Source of the DNA: Branchiostoma floridae
Taxonomy: Eukaryota; Chordata; Leptocardii; Amphioxiformes; Branchiostomatidae
Direction: 5' to 3'
Assembly: GCF_000003815.2 (NCBI RefSeq)
Contig: NC_049997.1
Coordinates: 8,667,790-8,731,789 of the forward strand
DNA: 64,000 nt
The notes below the pieces were generated by a model. It saw only the letters and a program-made list of their open reading frames with translations. It searched no databases and was not told the DNA's origin. Every line of letters starts with the position of its first letter. The first letter of the stretch is position 1. This document shows, in pieces, positions 18,113 through 28,180 of this stretch. The translations under genes were made by a program, and so were the position numbers.

Positions 18113-18450
18113 GTAGGAATATGTATTTATGTATGTATGTTGTCTGTGTGTGTCGACATGTCTGTTTACAGCATAACCCGAAAAGCCTTGGATAGATACT
18201 CATGATATTTGGTAGGTGGGTAGGGATCATAAAACGATGGTCAAGTCCAATAATGGGCCCCTATCGGCGTCCTAAGGTACTGCAGCAAAACTTTAATTTT
18301 TGATAACTCTTGTTTTGGACATGATGTGGTTTTGCCCTTGGAGCAAAGAGTAAGTGTTGAAAGTTTGGGCCCCCATAGTGGCTTTTTTTAGACTGCAGGT
18401 GCGGATTCCCTTTCAAACTTTGGACGAAAATAACACGAGAACGTGTTGAC
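18113..18450. repeat. Dispersed repeat, copy 1 (pair with 49560-49850)
   Basis: Shares with 49560-49850, in order: atatttggta-ttgg/ggtggg, ggtcaagtcca/gaagttgga, a(t/a)atgggcc, ctgcagcaaaac/ctgcagtagaac and gtttgggcccc/gtttgggccc. The similarity is diverged. Non-coding; the family is not named. Confidence 0.5.
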
Positions 18451-18507
18451 GGATCGTCATGATTTCTTTTTTTACGTTTTAAACTTTTTTTTAGGTTTTC
18501 TTGCAGT

Positions 18508-18610
18508 AGCGCGTGTTGTCCAGTGGTTAGTGGCCCTGCTTCTTGACCTAGAAGCCGTGAATTAAGTTCAAGTTTCTCCTGGGACTCCCCCGGGTTGCGC
18601 TCTACTGGAA
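18508..18610 (+). mobile_element. Degenerate tRNA-headed SINE fragment
   Basis: gtccagtggttagtggccct resembles a tRNA A-box/D-arm, and the degenerate B-box region gaattaagttcaag lies about 35 bp downstream. Only the head is recognisable. Confidence 0.4.
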
Positions 18611-18974
18611 AGTGTCACAGTCCTAAGGACAGAACGTTCAGCCTGGTTTCATGTGCTGGCCGAAATTGTAATTTTCCTCGTACATACATGTAACGGTAGT
18701 CTTCCCTGACACGACCAGCAAACGAGCACATCTTCAGGAAGCTAAACTTGTTCGGGATCGCCTTTCCTTTTTTTTTTTTTTTTGGTTCAGTGCTTTTCCA
18801 ATGTAGAGTTTGAATCAACTTTTGTCAGTTGATGGAAATTCAGATGTGCCACTCTCTTTTCTTTTGTGTATGGTCAGTGAGTAGTCTAGGTTTGAAACTA
18901 TCGAGTCGGAAACTACCTGCCCCTGGCCAAGAATATAAGGTGAGGGTTAGTCATTGCCAATCATAGACTTGGTC

Positions 18975-19664
18975 TCAGTCATCATCTAGAAGGCAGTACA
19001 AGGAAGTTCTTTCAGGTATTTGGCAAAACTCCCAGAAAAAGAACATGACGGGCTTTTGATGCGCTACCGGCTTCATGCAGGGATTCAATTCCATGGATGA
19101 TGGATCCAATTCCTGGGTTATTGAGTATGAAGCTTTTTTATGAATATGGACAGAAATTCTAAGTAATTGTGTCAGGCAACGAACGCCCTTTTGAAAATCT
19201 GTAACATTATGTGAGAGAGAAGGAAAGACCATTGACAACTCAGCTATGACATCGTTCATGTACGAGGGCCTCATCAATGGCAGAAGAGGAACGACCAGGT
19301 CTGGGAGCTGTTTCCACAGACTTCCGGCCATGTTTGAATTCAGGATGCCAGCGTTTTACAAGGTCATATGATGGGGCATCATCACCATAAGTTTCTTTCA
19401 TTTCATCAAAAGTCTCCTTTGGTGTGCGTCCTTTCAAATACAAAAACCGGATCACTGCGCGACACTCAAATGGCTCCATTTCACACCTGGTCCATTTCAC
19501 ACCTAACTCAGTTCAAACACCAGTAAATCAGAAACCACAATTAGTTCAGAGCTTTTGTTTGCAACATAAACTATAGAGATATGAATCATTACACATGCAA
19601 AATTTCATTTAGATCAAACAACTGGAAGTGGGTCAGAGTTATTACTTATTGAACGCCCCTCGTA
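18975..19664 (-). pseudogene. Decayed mariner-family transposon, truncated
   Basis: On the minus strand 19500-19240 encodes ECRAVIRFLYLKGRTPKETF..., SYDLVKRWHPEFKHGRKSVE and APRPGRSSSAIDEA, the N-terminal HTH/linker of mariner transposases (xxDDAPSYxxVKRWxxEFKxGR). Further downstream (19200-18975) traces of LTDxQKxxR and a WIHH segment remain in different frames, and the catalytic GDE before WIHH is lost. The 5' end has tacgaggggcgttcaataag (inverted, to 19664) ending at a TA. The 3' terminal repeat was not found. The element is dead: frameshifted and truncated. Confidence 0.8.
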
Positions 19665-19731
19665 GCTGAGGTGTGTGGGACAGGGCTCTCCCTGCTCTGC
19701 TGAAAGTCACTTATCTTTTTTCGATTCATTA

Positions 19732-19921
19732 TACCCCCGTCACATTAGTCGAAAATCGATCGGACGACGAGTCTGCAAGCCCTAAATTACAAGGAGGCAT
19801 GACCCTGCTGCCGACGAAGAAATGGTAGAGTTCCCCTCTTCCCGTCATGGTCATGCCTCCTCGTAATTTAGAGCTCGCAGACTCGTCGTCCGATCGATTT
19901 TCGCCTAATGTGACGGGGGTA
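19732..19921. mobile_element. Harbinger-like palindromic MITE with TTA duplication
   Basis: Arms of about 70 bp begin TACCCCCGTCACATTAG and include gaaaatcgatcggacgacga, inverted nearly perfectly at the right end. The element is flanked by TTA on both sides (19729-19731, 19922-19924). A 3-bp TWA duplication is typical of PIF/Harbinger-derived MITEs. Only about 50 bp separates the arms. A partial relative lies at 53553-53670. Confidence 0.85.
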
Positions 19922-20214
19922 TTAGGGATACAAGAACCCACACAGTGTGTCTTCCCTGCACATGTTTTTCCCTCTGAAGTCATTTTCCGAGCCTACAGGG
20001 GAATCCATCATCCCCCACAGACTGTCAAAAGGAGGAAGCCTATAAAGTAAAGCCAACAAGCTATGTAGTTTTGGTGTATGTCATGTATATTTATAACGTA
20101 TAAGTTTATACTTTATATATGTATTTATATGAAACCCTAGTTGTGCCCCCTGTTTCTTGATGAGGTGATGATGTGTAGAACGTATTAAAGACCCCTCGTA
20201 TCTTGTAGGCCACT

Positions 20215-20665
20215 GGGATATAGAATACAACACGGTGTATTCCGTATCACCCGAGGTTCCAGCCCGACCGCGGGTCGGATCGCCCGACGGCCGAAGTGGG
20301 TATTTATGTCATACCCACCTTAGAAAATCCATGTTTTGATACGAAATGTGCCAGAAGTTAAACAAATTTGGTGCCCTCGAACAAAAAGTGTTACAACAGC
20401 AATATTCCAACGTCCGAATCAGATATAATTTTCGACCGTGCCGCACTCGGCCGGCTCGAAATAGTTCGATTTTCTCGAAGGAATTCGAAGCCCGTGTAAT
20501 ACAACTTAGAACCCCCCATGGCCCAGTGATGCAGAAAGTTGTCACGTGGTCCAGAACACCTGTATCGAACGTTTTCGCGGCCCAGGCATGACATAAACCC
20601 TTTTTTATTGAACCTGATGCAGTGGCCTGCAAACGCCGACTGATATGAAAATCGCGCGATGACCA
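20215..20665. other. CpG-rich block of unknown nature
   Basis: A sharply GC/CpG-richer island containing the near-palindrome gaatacaacacggtgtattc, gcccgaccgcgggtcggatc and ctcggccggctcgaaatag. Short frames are open on both strands, as expected for low stop density, but no protein family is recognised. It could be a transposon fragment. Confidence 0.4.
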
Positions 20666-20770
20666 AAAGAGCCTAGCGTATCACTGTCGAAAATGCAATT
20701 TAGAGCCCATAGACTCGTCCTATCGATTCATCTGCTGCGTGACAAGACTATAACCAAGGAGAAGACTACA

Positions 20771-20929
20771 GGTTCTATCAAGGATGATATGTTTTCACTT
20801 CAGCCAAGTTGTAAAAAAAAAAGTATTTGAAGTTCAGCTACTACATACGGGGTTCTATCAAGGATGATATGTTTTCACTTCAGCCAAGTTGTAAAAAAAA
20901 AGTATTTGAAGTTCAGCTACTACATACGG
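20771..20929. repeat. Near-perfect 80-bp tandem duplication
   Basis: An 80-bp unit starting ggttctatcaaggatgatat (20771-20850) is repeated at 20851-20929, differing only by one A in the poly-A run. Confidence 0.9.
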
Positions 20930-20945
20930 TAACCTGACACTAGCA

Positions 20946-21045
20946 AACTTTCTTAAGTCTCAAAACTTTAGAAACTCTCTAAAGTCTCTCAAGCTTTCTT
21001 AACTCTTTTATAAAGTCTCAAAGTCTCTCTCAAGTCTCTTCTAAG
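20946..21045. repeat. Degenerate AAGTCTC minisatellite
   Basis: Irregular repeats of (a)aagtctc/tctcaagtctc/actctttc over about 100 bp directly follow the 80-bp tandem duplication. Confidence 0.55.
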
Positions 21046-21249
21046 TATAAAGAATGATCAAGTGAACATTCTGGCAACATTCCCAGAAATAAATAAAAAA
21101 GGACTAACGCAAAAAATCCATTTTCATAAAAGGCAAGTCCACTGTGCTCACTTCGTTTCCTGTCTGAAGACAGCGAAGGTTAAGTCACCTGCTATTTACG
21201 ATTTTGACATTCAGTCAAGTGAAAATGGCTTGTTTGGCAACGCTCCCGG

Positions 21250-21397
21250 CACGTAGCGCAACCGGCAGCACGTTTGACTCAGGTCCGGAAGGTCCTTAGT
21301 TCGAACCCCGCCGTGTCACCAATCTTGTGCCCTTGGAAAAGGCACTTTACACGACTTTCCTCACTTGACTCAAGTGAAAAATGAGTATATAGGCTAC
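21250..21397 (+). mobile_element. SINE family A, copy 3
   Basis: A-box-like cgtagcgcaaccggcagcac, B box agttcgaaccccgcc, then accaatcttgtgcccttgga, aaggcactttacacgacttt and gactcaagtgaaaaatgagt. Tail truncated. Confidence 0.8.
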
Positions 21398-21419
21398 AAA
21401 GTTCTTCAGCAAGTTGAAG

Positions 21420-22770
21420 TTGGTAGCCTCAAAACGAAAGAAGAAAGAAAGAAGAAGACGACCCGCATTGGTACTGCTCTCGAATCGCCATCGTTTGTTA
21501 GGAAATAGCTGCAGTTGAGATTTCAGTTGCTAATAACTTTACAGAACTAATTTTTCATAATGAACGCCACGGGCTTTATCAACTGAAAAAAAGAAAACTT
21601 GGTTATCTTCAGGGAAATTGTAAAATAGTATTACTTGTTATCCTCAATAAGATAAGACTTGGCAAATGTTTGGCAAAGGTCCAGAATAGTGAGCCTCAGA
21701 TTCTTCTTCTTCTTTCATACTGCCTAGCCTCAATTTTTTGAGATTATTGGCAGACTACACATGGGTTAATTACAATACAAGTGACCGGTACAAATAGACA
21801 TGGGAAAATGAAGGAAAAATGCTAAGGGAAATGAAAACAAACTGATTTTCTGTGTGCAAAAGACAGGACAGGTGAATTAAGTGGGTTAATAGAACACATA
21901 TTTACATATATACAAGACGTGTGGGGGTGGCTCAATTTAGGGTGTGTAATCCCTGTGCTCCTGTTAAACGTAGATAACATAAACCTGTTAGTCCTTCCGT
22001 GGTCCAGGATTCTATTTTATTAAACGTCGTCAATCTGATGAGATATTTGGCAAAGTCCCCAGAAGTATGATGCTTAGATGGACACATTATGCCTAGAGGA
22101 ATCCTACAGTGTTGATTGTAATGGAAAATGCATTTGTCAAATTCCATATCCCTTCACAGTTCACTAAGGCACTAAGACGTACTCTCATGATGTCAGTAAA
22201 TAATGAAGTCTGGTCAATGAAGAATTTCTAGCTGGGCAAAACTCCCAGAAAAGTTGTACCCCACTGGCTCTTCACTCATCGTCTGACGCAACAGTTAATT
22301 AAATCCTACGTTAGTCTCCTTTGTACGTTTCTACTTTCAGCCCTTACTATACTACTTTTTCTAATGTGTGCCTAGTACGGGTATGTCAAAGGCCAAGAAA
22401 AATGAACTTGCTTCCCTCAGGAGGTATCAACTTATCCACCCACACTAAAGGCTTTCTCTTTTTGTTCAACTTCTTCTTAAAGTTATCTTTTAGTCTGTAG
22501 TAGCTTGTTGGTAGCTGCTAGTATACCGTAACTTACATACAAAGAGAACGCACGTGTTCTATAGGGTAGACTTTGTTGACAGGGCACCTTACAAACTTCT
22601 AGTTGATATTTACATAGACGAACGCGTAAGGAAAGATTCACACATAAAAATGCAGCGGCATTGATTTTATTTGACGCAAAGGGTACTTCATGCGCTATGT
22701 TTTTCATATTATGTAGGTGGCAAAAGATATTTTGGTCGACACGCTTAAGGCCCTATACTATACGAATATG
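21420..22770. other. No gene recognised
   Basis: Holds a short GA-rich microsatellite (gaaagaagaaagaaagaaga, about 21437-21460) and otherwise unassigned AT-rich DNA. Confidence 0.4.
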
Positions 22771-22776
22771 AAAGTT

Positions 22777-22880
22777 AGACATACAGTAATAAGTTACGGA
22801 AGATAACATTTACTCAAGCATTTGTAGATGTTTCAGAAACAGACGTTTCACGTAGCCTGAACAAGATCTGTTAGTCAACA
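22777..22880 (-). mobile_element. Penelope-like element fragment, degraded
   Basis: Reads gttagacatacagtaataag, tttactcaagcatttgtaga and cagaaacagacgtttcacg, in the same order as at 12270. The minus strand keeps GAAACGTC, but the CTGANGA core is changed (CTAACAGA) and stem II does not pair. Confidence 0.5.
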
Positions 22881-23000
22881 GGATTATGAGTAAACAAAAG
22901 CTACGAATTGATATGTAAATAAGCTAAGTGTTACAGAACACCGATTATAGGCTAGATTTACTGACGCATTTTGCAGTCTACTCGGATTCGACTCAGGAAT

Positions 23001-23226
23001 GTACTATGCAATCTCCACTCAAGTAAAAGTAGCGTTTACTAGTAGTCAAATTCCACGTGAGCAGCCCAAAGTTCCACCCACACAGTCCAAGTCTGGAAAC
23101 CTGACTGCTGTATGTACTATGCAATCTCCACTCAAGTAAAAGTAGCGTTTACTAGTAGTCAAATTCCACGTGAGCAGCCCAAAGTTCCACCCACACAGTC
23201 CAAGTCTGGAAACCTGACTGCTGTAC
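23001..23226. repeat. 113-bp perfect tandem duplication
   Basis: A unit beginning gtactatgcaatctccactc (23001) recurs at 23114. By eye the copies are identical through ctggaaacctgactgctgta. Confidence 0.88.
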
Positions 23227-23306
23227 AGATAGACCCTGTCCTTAGTGCTGAAACTATAGCATCCATGCATAATTAGTGATCAGATGATACAGTAGATAGA
23301 CAGGTA

Positions 23307-23418
23307 GTGGGCGTGGCCCGTTGGCACACCCGATCCCTCGATCTCGGAAGTTGAGCAACGTGGAGTCCAAACAGTAGTTGGATGGGAGACCACAAAGGAA
23401 GACTGGATGTTGTAGCCG
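23307..23418 (+). mobile_element. 5S-rRNA-derived SINE head
   Basis: gatctcggaagttgagcaac (5S box A/intermediate element) and agttggatgggagacc (5S box C) are in the right order and spacing, and ctggatgttgtagcc corresponds to the 5S 3' end. The 5' part (gtgggcgtggcccgttggca, cacccgatc) is diverged. It is not a functional 5S gene because it continues into a SINE body. 5S-derived promoters are known in SINE3-class elements. Confidence 0.85.
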
Positions 23419-23622
23419 GGTCATACCAAAGACTCTTAAAAATGGTACATACTTCTTTCTCTGCAAAGAGGAAGAGTATGGAAGCTAAAACACTTCACTA
23501 CCGGTGGACTGCCCCCCTGCTCTAGTGACTTATATATGTGTGACCCCAGGGCTTAAAAACGGAGATGGGTGCCGGGCCTACGCATCATAATGTGATGTAT
23601 GGCAACTTTAGCTTTAGCTTTA
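23419..23622 (+). mobile_element. SINE family B tail attached to the 5S head
   Basis: gggtcataccaaagactctt, aaaaatggtacat, ttctttctctgc, aagaggaagagtatggaagc, cactaccggtggact and gagatgggtgccgggcctac match the tail found behind tRNA heads at 4907, 15863 and 36300. The 3' end is gcaactttagctttagcttt. Confidence 0.85.
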
Positions 23623-23639
23623 GTGAGATAGATATCGAC

Positions 23640-24290
23640 GCGTACGTGATGCATTATCAGATAATTTTCACAGCATGGGGACAGGTCACGTAAGTTTGCA
23701 TCACAAATAGAATGCCGAATAAACAAATCTGACATCCCCCCACTTAAAAGTTTTAAAAAATCCATAACCCACTGAGAAACTGTTAAATACATTTTGAGAA
23801 AATTTTTGTGGGAGTTAATCTTCCTCTCTTTTCAGCCTCAATCTAAAGCCAGATTCCAACTTTGAAAGACATGTGAATGGTCCCAGCGTTTTCCGAAAAA
23901 AAACCCTAACCCATGCCGGTTGACATACATTTTAGAAGCCAAAATTACAGCATTGGGGTCCTAAATACAGTAAATGGTCCCTGACTCAAATGGTGCCATC
24001 TAGAACACTTAATCAGCATTTCTGTTGTAAAAAGTACGGACTCGCTGGTGCGTTTTGACTTTTAGATGCAATTGTAAAGGGTCCTCAGTGTTCAAGGCCA
24101 CACCTGTACGTTCGCCTCATGGGGCGAATAGTTGTCCCTTGTGTGTACCTATAACATCTTCTCCTATTCAACACGCTGGGTCTAAGCACAAGACAAATTT
24201 TCTATGATAATACTGACATGTTGTACAAATAGAGATTGGGTGAGTAGGTGTGTAGCTAAGGGCTCGAGACAGGAGATCGAAAGGTCGATA
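23640..24290. other. No gene recognised
   Basis: AT-rich DNA; nothing supported. Confidence 0.4.
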
Positions 24291-24295
24291 TTTGT

Positions 24296-24522
24296 GGGAC
24301 CGTATAGCGCAGTGGGTCCGTGTTTGCCTCGAGACCAAGAGGTCGCGGGTTCGAATCCGGCTGCCGTTTTACCGATCTTGTGCCCATGAGAAAGTTACGA
24401 CTTTCCTCACTTTACTCAGGTAAAAATGAGTACCTAGCTTTGGCTAGGGCCGTCCCTCGGATAGGACGTTAGATGGATGTCCCGTGTCTGGGGAGAGCCA
24501 TACCCCGGGTACGTAAAAGAAA
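24296..24522 (+). mobile_element. SINE family A, copy 4 (near full length)
   Basis: The head has A-box-like cgtatagcgcagtgggtcc and B box gcgggttcgaatccggct. The tail continues accgatcttgtgcccatgag, acgactttcctcactttact, agggccgtccctcggatag, gatgtcccgtgtctggggag and agccatacccc. It is one of the best-preserved A copies. Confidence 0.88.
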
Positions 24523-24800
24523 GACGAATATTTGTGTCTTGTGCCATCGTCTAAGCAATTCACTGCCCACTCAGAAGACAAGGGGAGAAGAATAAGAACA
24601 TACGCTTCTATATCTCTGTAAGACCACCGAGAATTTCTAAGGAAACTAAATGGTGTCAAACGATCCAAACAATTTTAGTTACCACATACGATGATGAAAA
24701 TGGACTCCTCTGTTCATGTTCAACATAGACCTACAATTGAGAACTTGCCAGTATCCAGTAATTGTACAATTTTGCATGCACTGGTCACCCCCGATTTTTA

Positions 24801-25152
24801 ACAGGCCGTGTCGTTGACCGCTCTTAATTGACCGATCAAAGTCAAGACCGACATTTTGTCACCCACGCTTTATTATGGTGGTATCTCACTGCACTTGGGG
24901 CACCGGTGCGGCACTGCTTCGTTATTTTCGCGATTATTTGTAACCATTTAGATATTGCTTGGTACGTAAGCTTATGACTCAGAAGACAACAAGATACACA
25001 AAACGAAAGACAATTCGTTGTTTATCTCTGAAATTCGTTGAGTAATCTCCCGAACCCCGCAGTGCCACACCGGTACCCCAAGTGCAGTGAGAGTCCACCT
25101 GAACAGGCCGTGTCGTTGACCTCGCTAAGCTGACAGATCAAAGTAGAGACCG
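24801..25152. repeat. Duplicated ~50-bp segment bracketing a MITE
   Basis: aacaggccgtgtcgttgacc ... gatcaaagt..agaccg occurs at 24801-24850 and again at 25103-25152. The MITE at 24877-25100 lies between them. The arrangement suggests a segmental duplication or recombination around the insertion. Confidence 0.7.
24877..25100. mobile_element. Harbinger-like MITE (GGTGGTATCTCACTGC ends), copy 1
   Basis: Left end ggtggtatctcactgcactt, ggggcaccggtgcggcactg; right end cagtgccacaccggtacccc, aagtgcagtgagagtccacc. The interior caattcgttgtttatctctg is shared with 35322 and 40587. The target duplication is no longer readable. Confidence 0.85.
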
Positions 25153-25209
25153 TAAACTTGCATGCGCGGCTGCAGTCCAATCACCCTGAACCCCGGGGCT
25201 GACAATCGT

Positions 25210-26490
25210 TTGATCCAAAAGATCAAGAAGTCGAGTCTGATGGCCTAGAAGTGGTTGCTGGCCGACTGTGATGAATAACAGAAAACATATACGAGTCAGA
25301 GACAAATTCCTTTCAAATTTGATGATCAAATGCGTTATGATCTATCAGTATCATTGAGCCGACAGCTACAGTGATGGATAACAGAAAGAAAACATATTTG
25401 AGTGAAACAAAGGCAAATTCCTTTTGAATTTGATGATCAAATGCGTTACGATCTATCAGTGTTATTGGGCCGACACTGGTAAATAACAGAAAACACATAT
25501 AAGTCAAGCAAAGACAAATTCCTTTTGAAGTTGATGATCAAAATCTTTGAGTACAGTCAAACCTGCATTACCGGCCACCTTTGCATAGCAGCCACTCTTT
25601 GTCGGTCCTTTGGATTCGTAATGATTAAGAAACAGGCTTAGCGGCCACCTGTCCAACGCGGCCACGGCCACACGATTTCCGGTCCCGTTGATACAGCAAC
25701 ACTGCCTGTTGCAACCATACTGTAGCCTTATGTCACCCTGCACCGAGTTTGAAATTGTAATTTGCGAGGATTTGGAGTTCCTGACGGGATCATTTTGGCG
25801 GTAGCAGAAGGTATGCATGCCTTGAGCATTAAAGTGCAAGTCTTTGTCGGTGAATTTACCGATCGAGACAATGTTACTTGGTCAGAAAGATTAGTGGGAA
25901 CTGAAATCATGTGTAGCTTGCTCATTGTCAATTGATCAATATTTTCTCTATAGTGGCCACCTGTCTATAGTGGCCATATTTCTCCAGTCTCTTGAGCGGC
26001 CGCTATAGACAGGTTTGACTGCATCATCATAGTTTTAGAGTCGAGTCGGATGCCCTAGAAACGGTTGCTGGCCGACAGTGAGAAATAACAGAAAAACATA
26101 TGAGCCATACAACGACAAATTAAATTCCTTTTACATTTGATGATCAAATGCGCTGTGATCTATCAGTATTATTGGGCCGACAATGGTAAATAACAGAAAA
26201 AAACATATATAAGTGAAACAAAGACGATTTTCTTTCAAATTTGATGATCAAATGTGTTGTGATCTATCAGTATCATAGGGCCGACAGCTACAGTGAAAAA
26301 TAACAGGAAAAAAACATATATGAGTGAAAGAAAGACAAATGCCTTTCAAATGTGATTATCAAATGCGTTATGATCTATCAGTGTTATTGGGCCGACAGTG
26401 GTAAATAACAGAAAACACATATAAGTCAAGCAAAGACAAATTTCTTTCAAATGTGATGATCAAATGCGTTGTGATTTATCAGTGTCATTA
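25210..26490. repeat. ~105-bp tandem array, split by a transposon
   Basis: The landmark gatgatcaaatgcgtt recurs at 25321, 25432, 25533, 26139, 26243, 26353 and 26455 (spacing 101-111 bp within each block). Each unit has gatctatcagt, ttgggccgacag, aaataacagaaaa, agtgaaacaaagacaaattc and ctttcaaattt. The pogo-like element at 25554-26021 interrupts it. There are about seven units, moderately diverged. Confidence 0.88.
25554..26021. mobile_element. pogo/Tigger-like non-autonomous element
   Basis: TIRs CAGTCAAACCTG (left) and CAGGTTTGACTG (right), each followed inward by GGCCAC/GCGGCC-type sequence. TA precedes the left end; the right flank reads CA, so the TA duplication has decayed on one side. 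There is no transposase. It inserted into a pre-existing tandem array. Confidence 0.75.
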
Positions 26491-26720
26491 CAGTTTTATC
26501 TCCTCTCTCGCAATGAAAGTCACAAAGGTGGAGCCACTTCGAAGTTTTTTCTCTAAAACAGTTTGTAATTTGTAAAACTATTGTTTAAGTTTCAGTAGGT
26601 ATCATCAGAGTGACACAATGCTCCTGATCGGACACTTACCTGTGGCCTACACAGCATTCTTCGGGGAACCTTTGCTAAACCGGGCTGAAGTTTTCATTTT
26701 TGTGAGCATGGCCTCTAACC

Positions 26721-28051
26721 TCATCCTCCGTAGTAACCGCTGGCTCACGACTTTCGCTTGCTAACCACAGATTATCAAGGATTCCGTGGTTAAGCCGGCT
26801 TTACAATTCATGCGGACGCCGGCCGAATTTGTAGATCGGTCAGAGCTCGCCGAATTTCAACATCGCCCGAGTATCGGCTGTATTTTCGCTGAAAATCTGC
26901 CCCCTTTACAAATGGACGGAGCCCGTCCGACGTCCGTCCAACACAACTGATTATAATTTGTTAATGAGATTGTACTATGTCTTGAACATGGACGAAGTCA
27001 GAACTGACTAACCTTGTAAAAAGCCAATATTTGTGTAAAATTCAATTTCTGAGTTGCGGGATATATGTAGGACATGAGTGGAGTGGACGGGCACACTGAA
27101 AACAATGATATCAACAGGAATATTGTAACACACCAGTCCAAAAACTACCACAAGAGCCACAAAGTGCACAAACCAGTCTGATTCACCATAATACAATAAT
27201 ATTGACAAAGCTGACATCGGGCGAACCTCGGGCAAACCTCGGGCGAACCTCGAGCGAAGGCCGGCAAAGGCCGTCTGAGTTTCAAACTTGAAGCCTTTAG
27301 ACATGAAGAATATATGATCTAACACATTCAAACCAATAGCAAAAAAAAATAGATAGGAAGTACTGTCTTGGTGTCCAATTGCCTTACATTATAAATAAAA
27401 GGTACGCAGCTTTTTTTAGAAAAGTTCATACAGTAGTCTTTATTTATCTTATATTTCGGAACAAACTTTTTATTAAAGATGAAAGGCCAAAACAAAGGGC
27501 ACGTGTTCAACACAGGTATCAAATTGATTTGGTGACAGTTAAAATTCTGCCGGAGCCCTCCCAAGCTCCCAGCGACACCAGCACAACGCTCGCCCAAAGC
27601 ACGCCAAACTAGTTTAAAGTCGGACGGAATATCGTCCGGTTATTGCAGGAAGCCCGAACGAGTCTGGCGCGAGGCTTAAGAGTTCGGGCAAACTCCGACC
27701 GAAAAAAGAGAGTTAAAAACCGTCGGTTTGCCGCCCGAGTATTGGCCAAGTCTTGGCCATTGCTCGGACAAGCTCCGGTCGATCTACAGGCAACCCATCG
27801 ACGAGCTCTCAGAGCTCAATCCTCGCCGCCGAGGCCTCGCTGAAATTAAGCGCAGCTGCAAGTGCCCCGCAAACGCCGGCCGAGCTGCAAAAATTCGCTC
27901 GAGGTCCGCATAATCGCCAAAGCGCCGGTCATACTCCGGCCGAAAATGCCCATTTGGAGCTCGCCAACAATTCGGCCGAGCTAAATTCTTGATTTGTAAA
28001 GGGGGCTTTAGCAAGCGAAAGTCGTGAGCCAGCGGTTACTACGGAGGATGA
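26721..28051. mobile_element. CpG-rich inverted-repeat transposon, copy 1
   Basis: Perfect 43-bp terminal inverted repeats occupy 26721-26763 (tcatcctccgtagtaaccgc...) and 28009-28051. The interior is CpG-rich with many cggccga/cctcgggcgaac motifs and low stop density (27643-27992 and 27784-28014 open on both strands). Segments at 26800-26930, 27055-27090 and 27818-27990 recur, in the same order but inverted, at 29590-30110. No transposase was recognised. Confidence 0.8.
27215..27285. repeat. CTCGGGCGAAC short tandem repeat
   Basis: gggcgaacctcgggcaaacc, tcgggcgaacctcgagcgaa: an ~11-bp CpG-bearing unit repeated three to four times inside the CpG-rich transposon. Confidence 0.75.
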
Positions 28052-28180
28052 TAATCAGGCTACTCTAACCCACTGTTAGGTAGTCGATTTTACTGAAAGA
28101 AAATGAATAGGCGACTCTTTAGTTGGCCTACAGGTTTTTAGAAGCCACGTCAACAAAAGCGAAATCCTCAGCTCTGTTAA

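Noticed and set aside
23307-23418. A 5S rRNA gene
   Set aside because: Diverged 5' half and direct continuation into a SINE tail; it is a 5S-derived SINE head, not a gene.
25210-26490. CRISPR-like array of regular repeats
   Set aside because: Units are ~105 bp without unique spacers, in a eukaryotic intergenic region; an ordinary tandem array.
27643-28014. Overlapping open frames on both strands (60-79 codons)
   Set aside because: Explained by low stop density in the CpG-rich transposon interior; not recognisable as protein.
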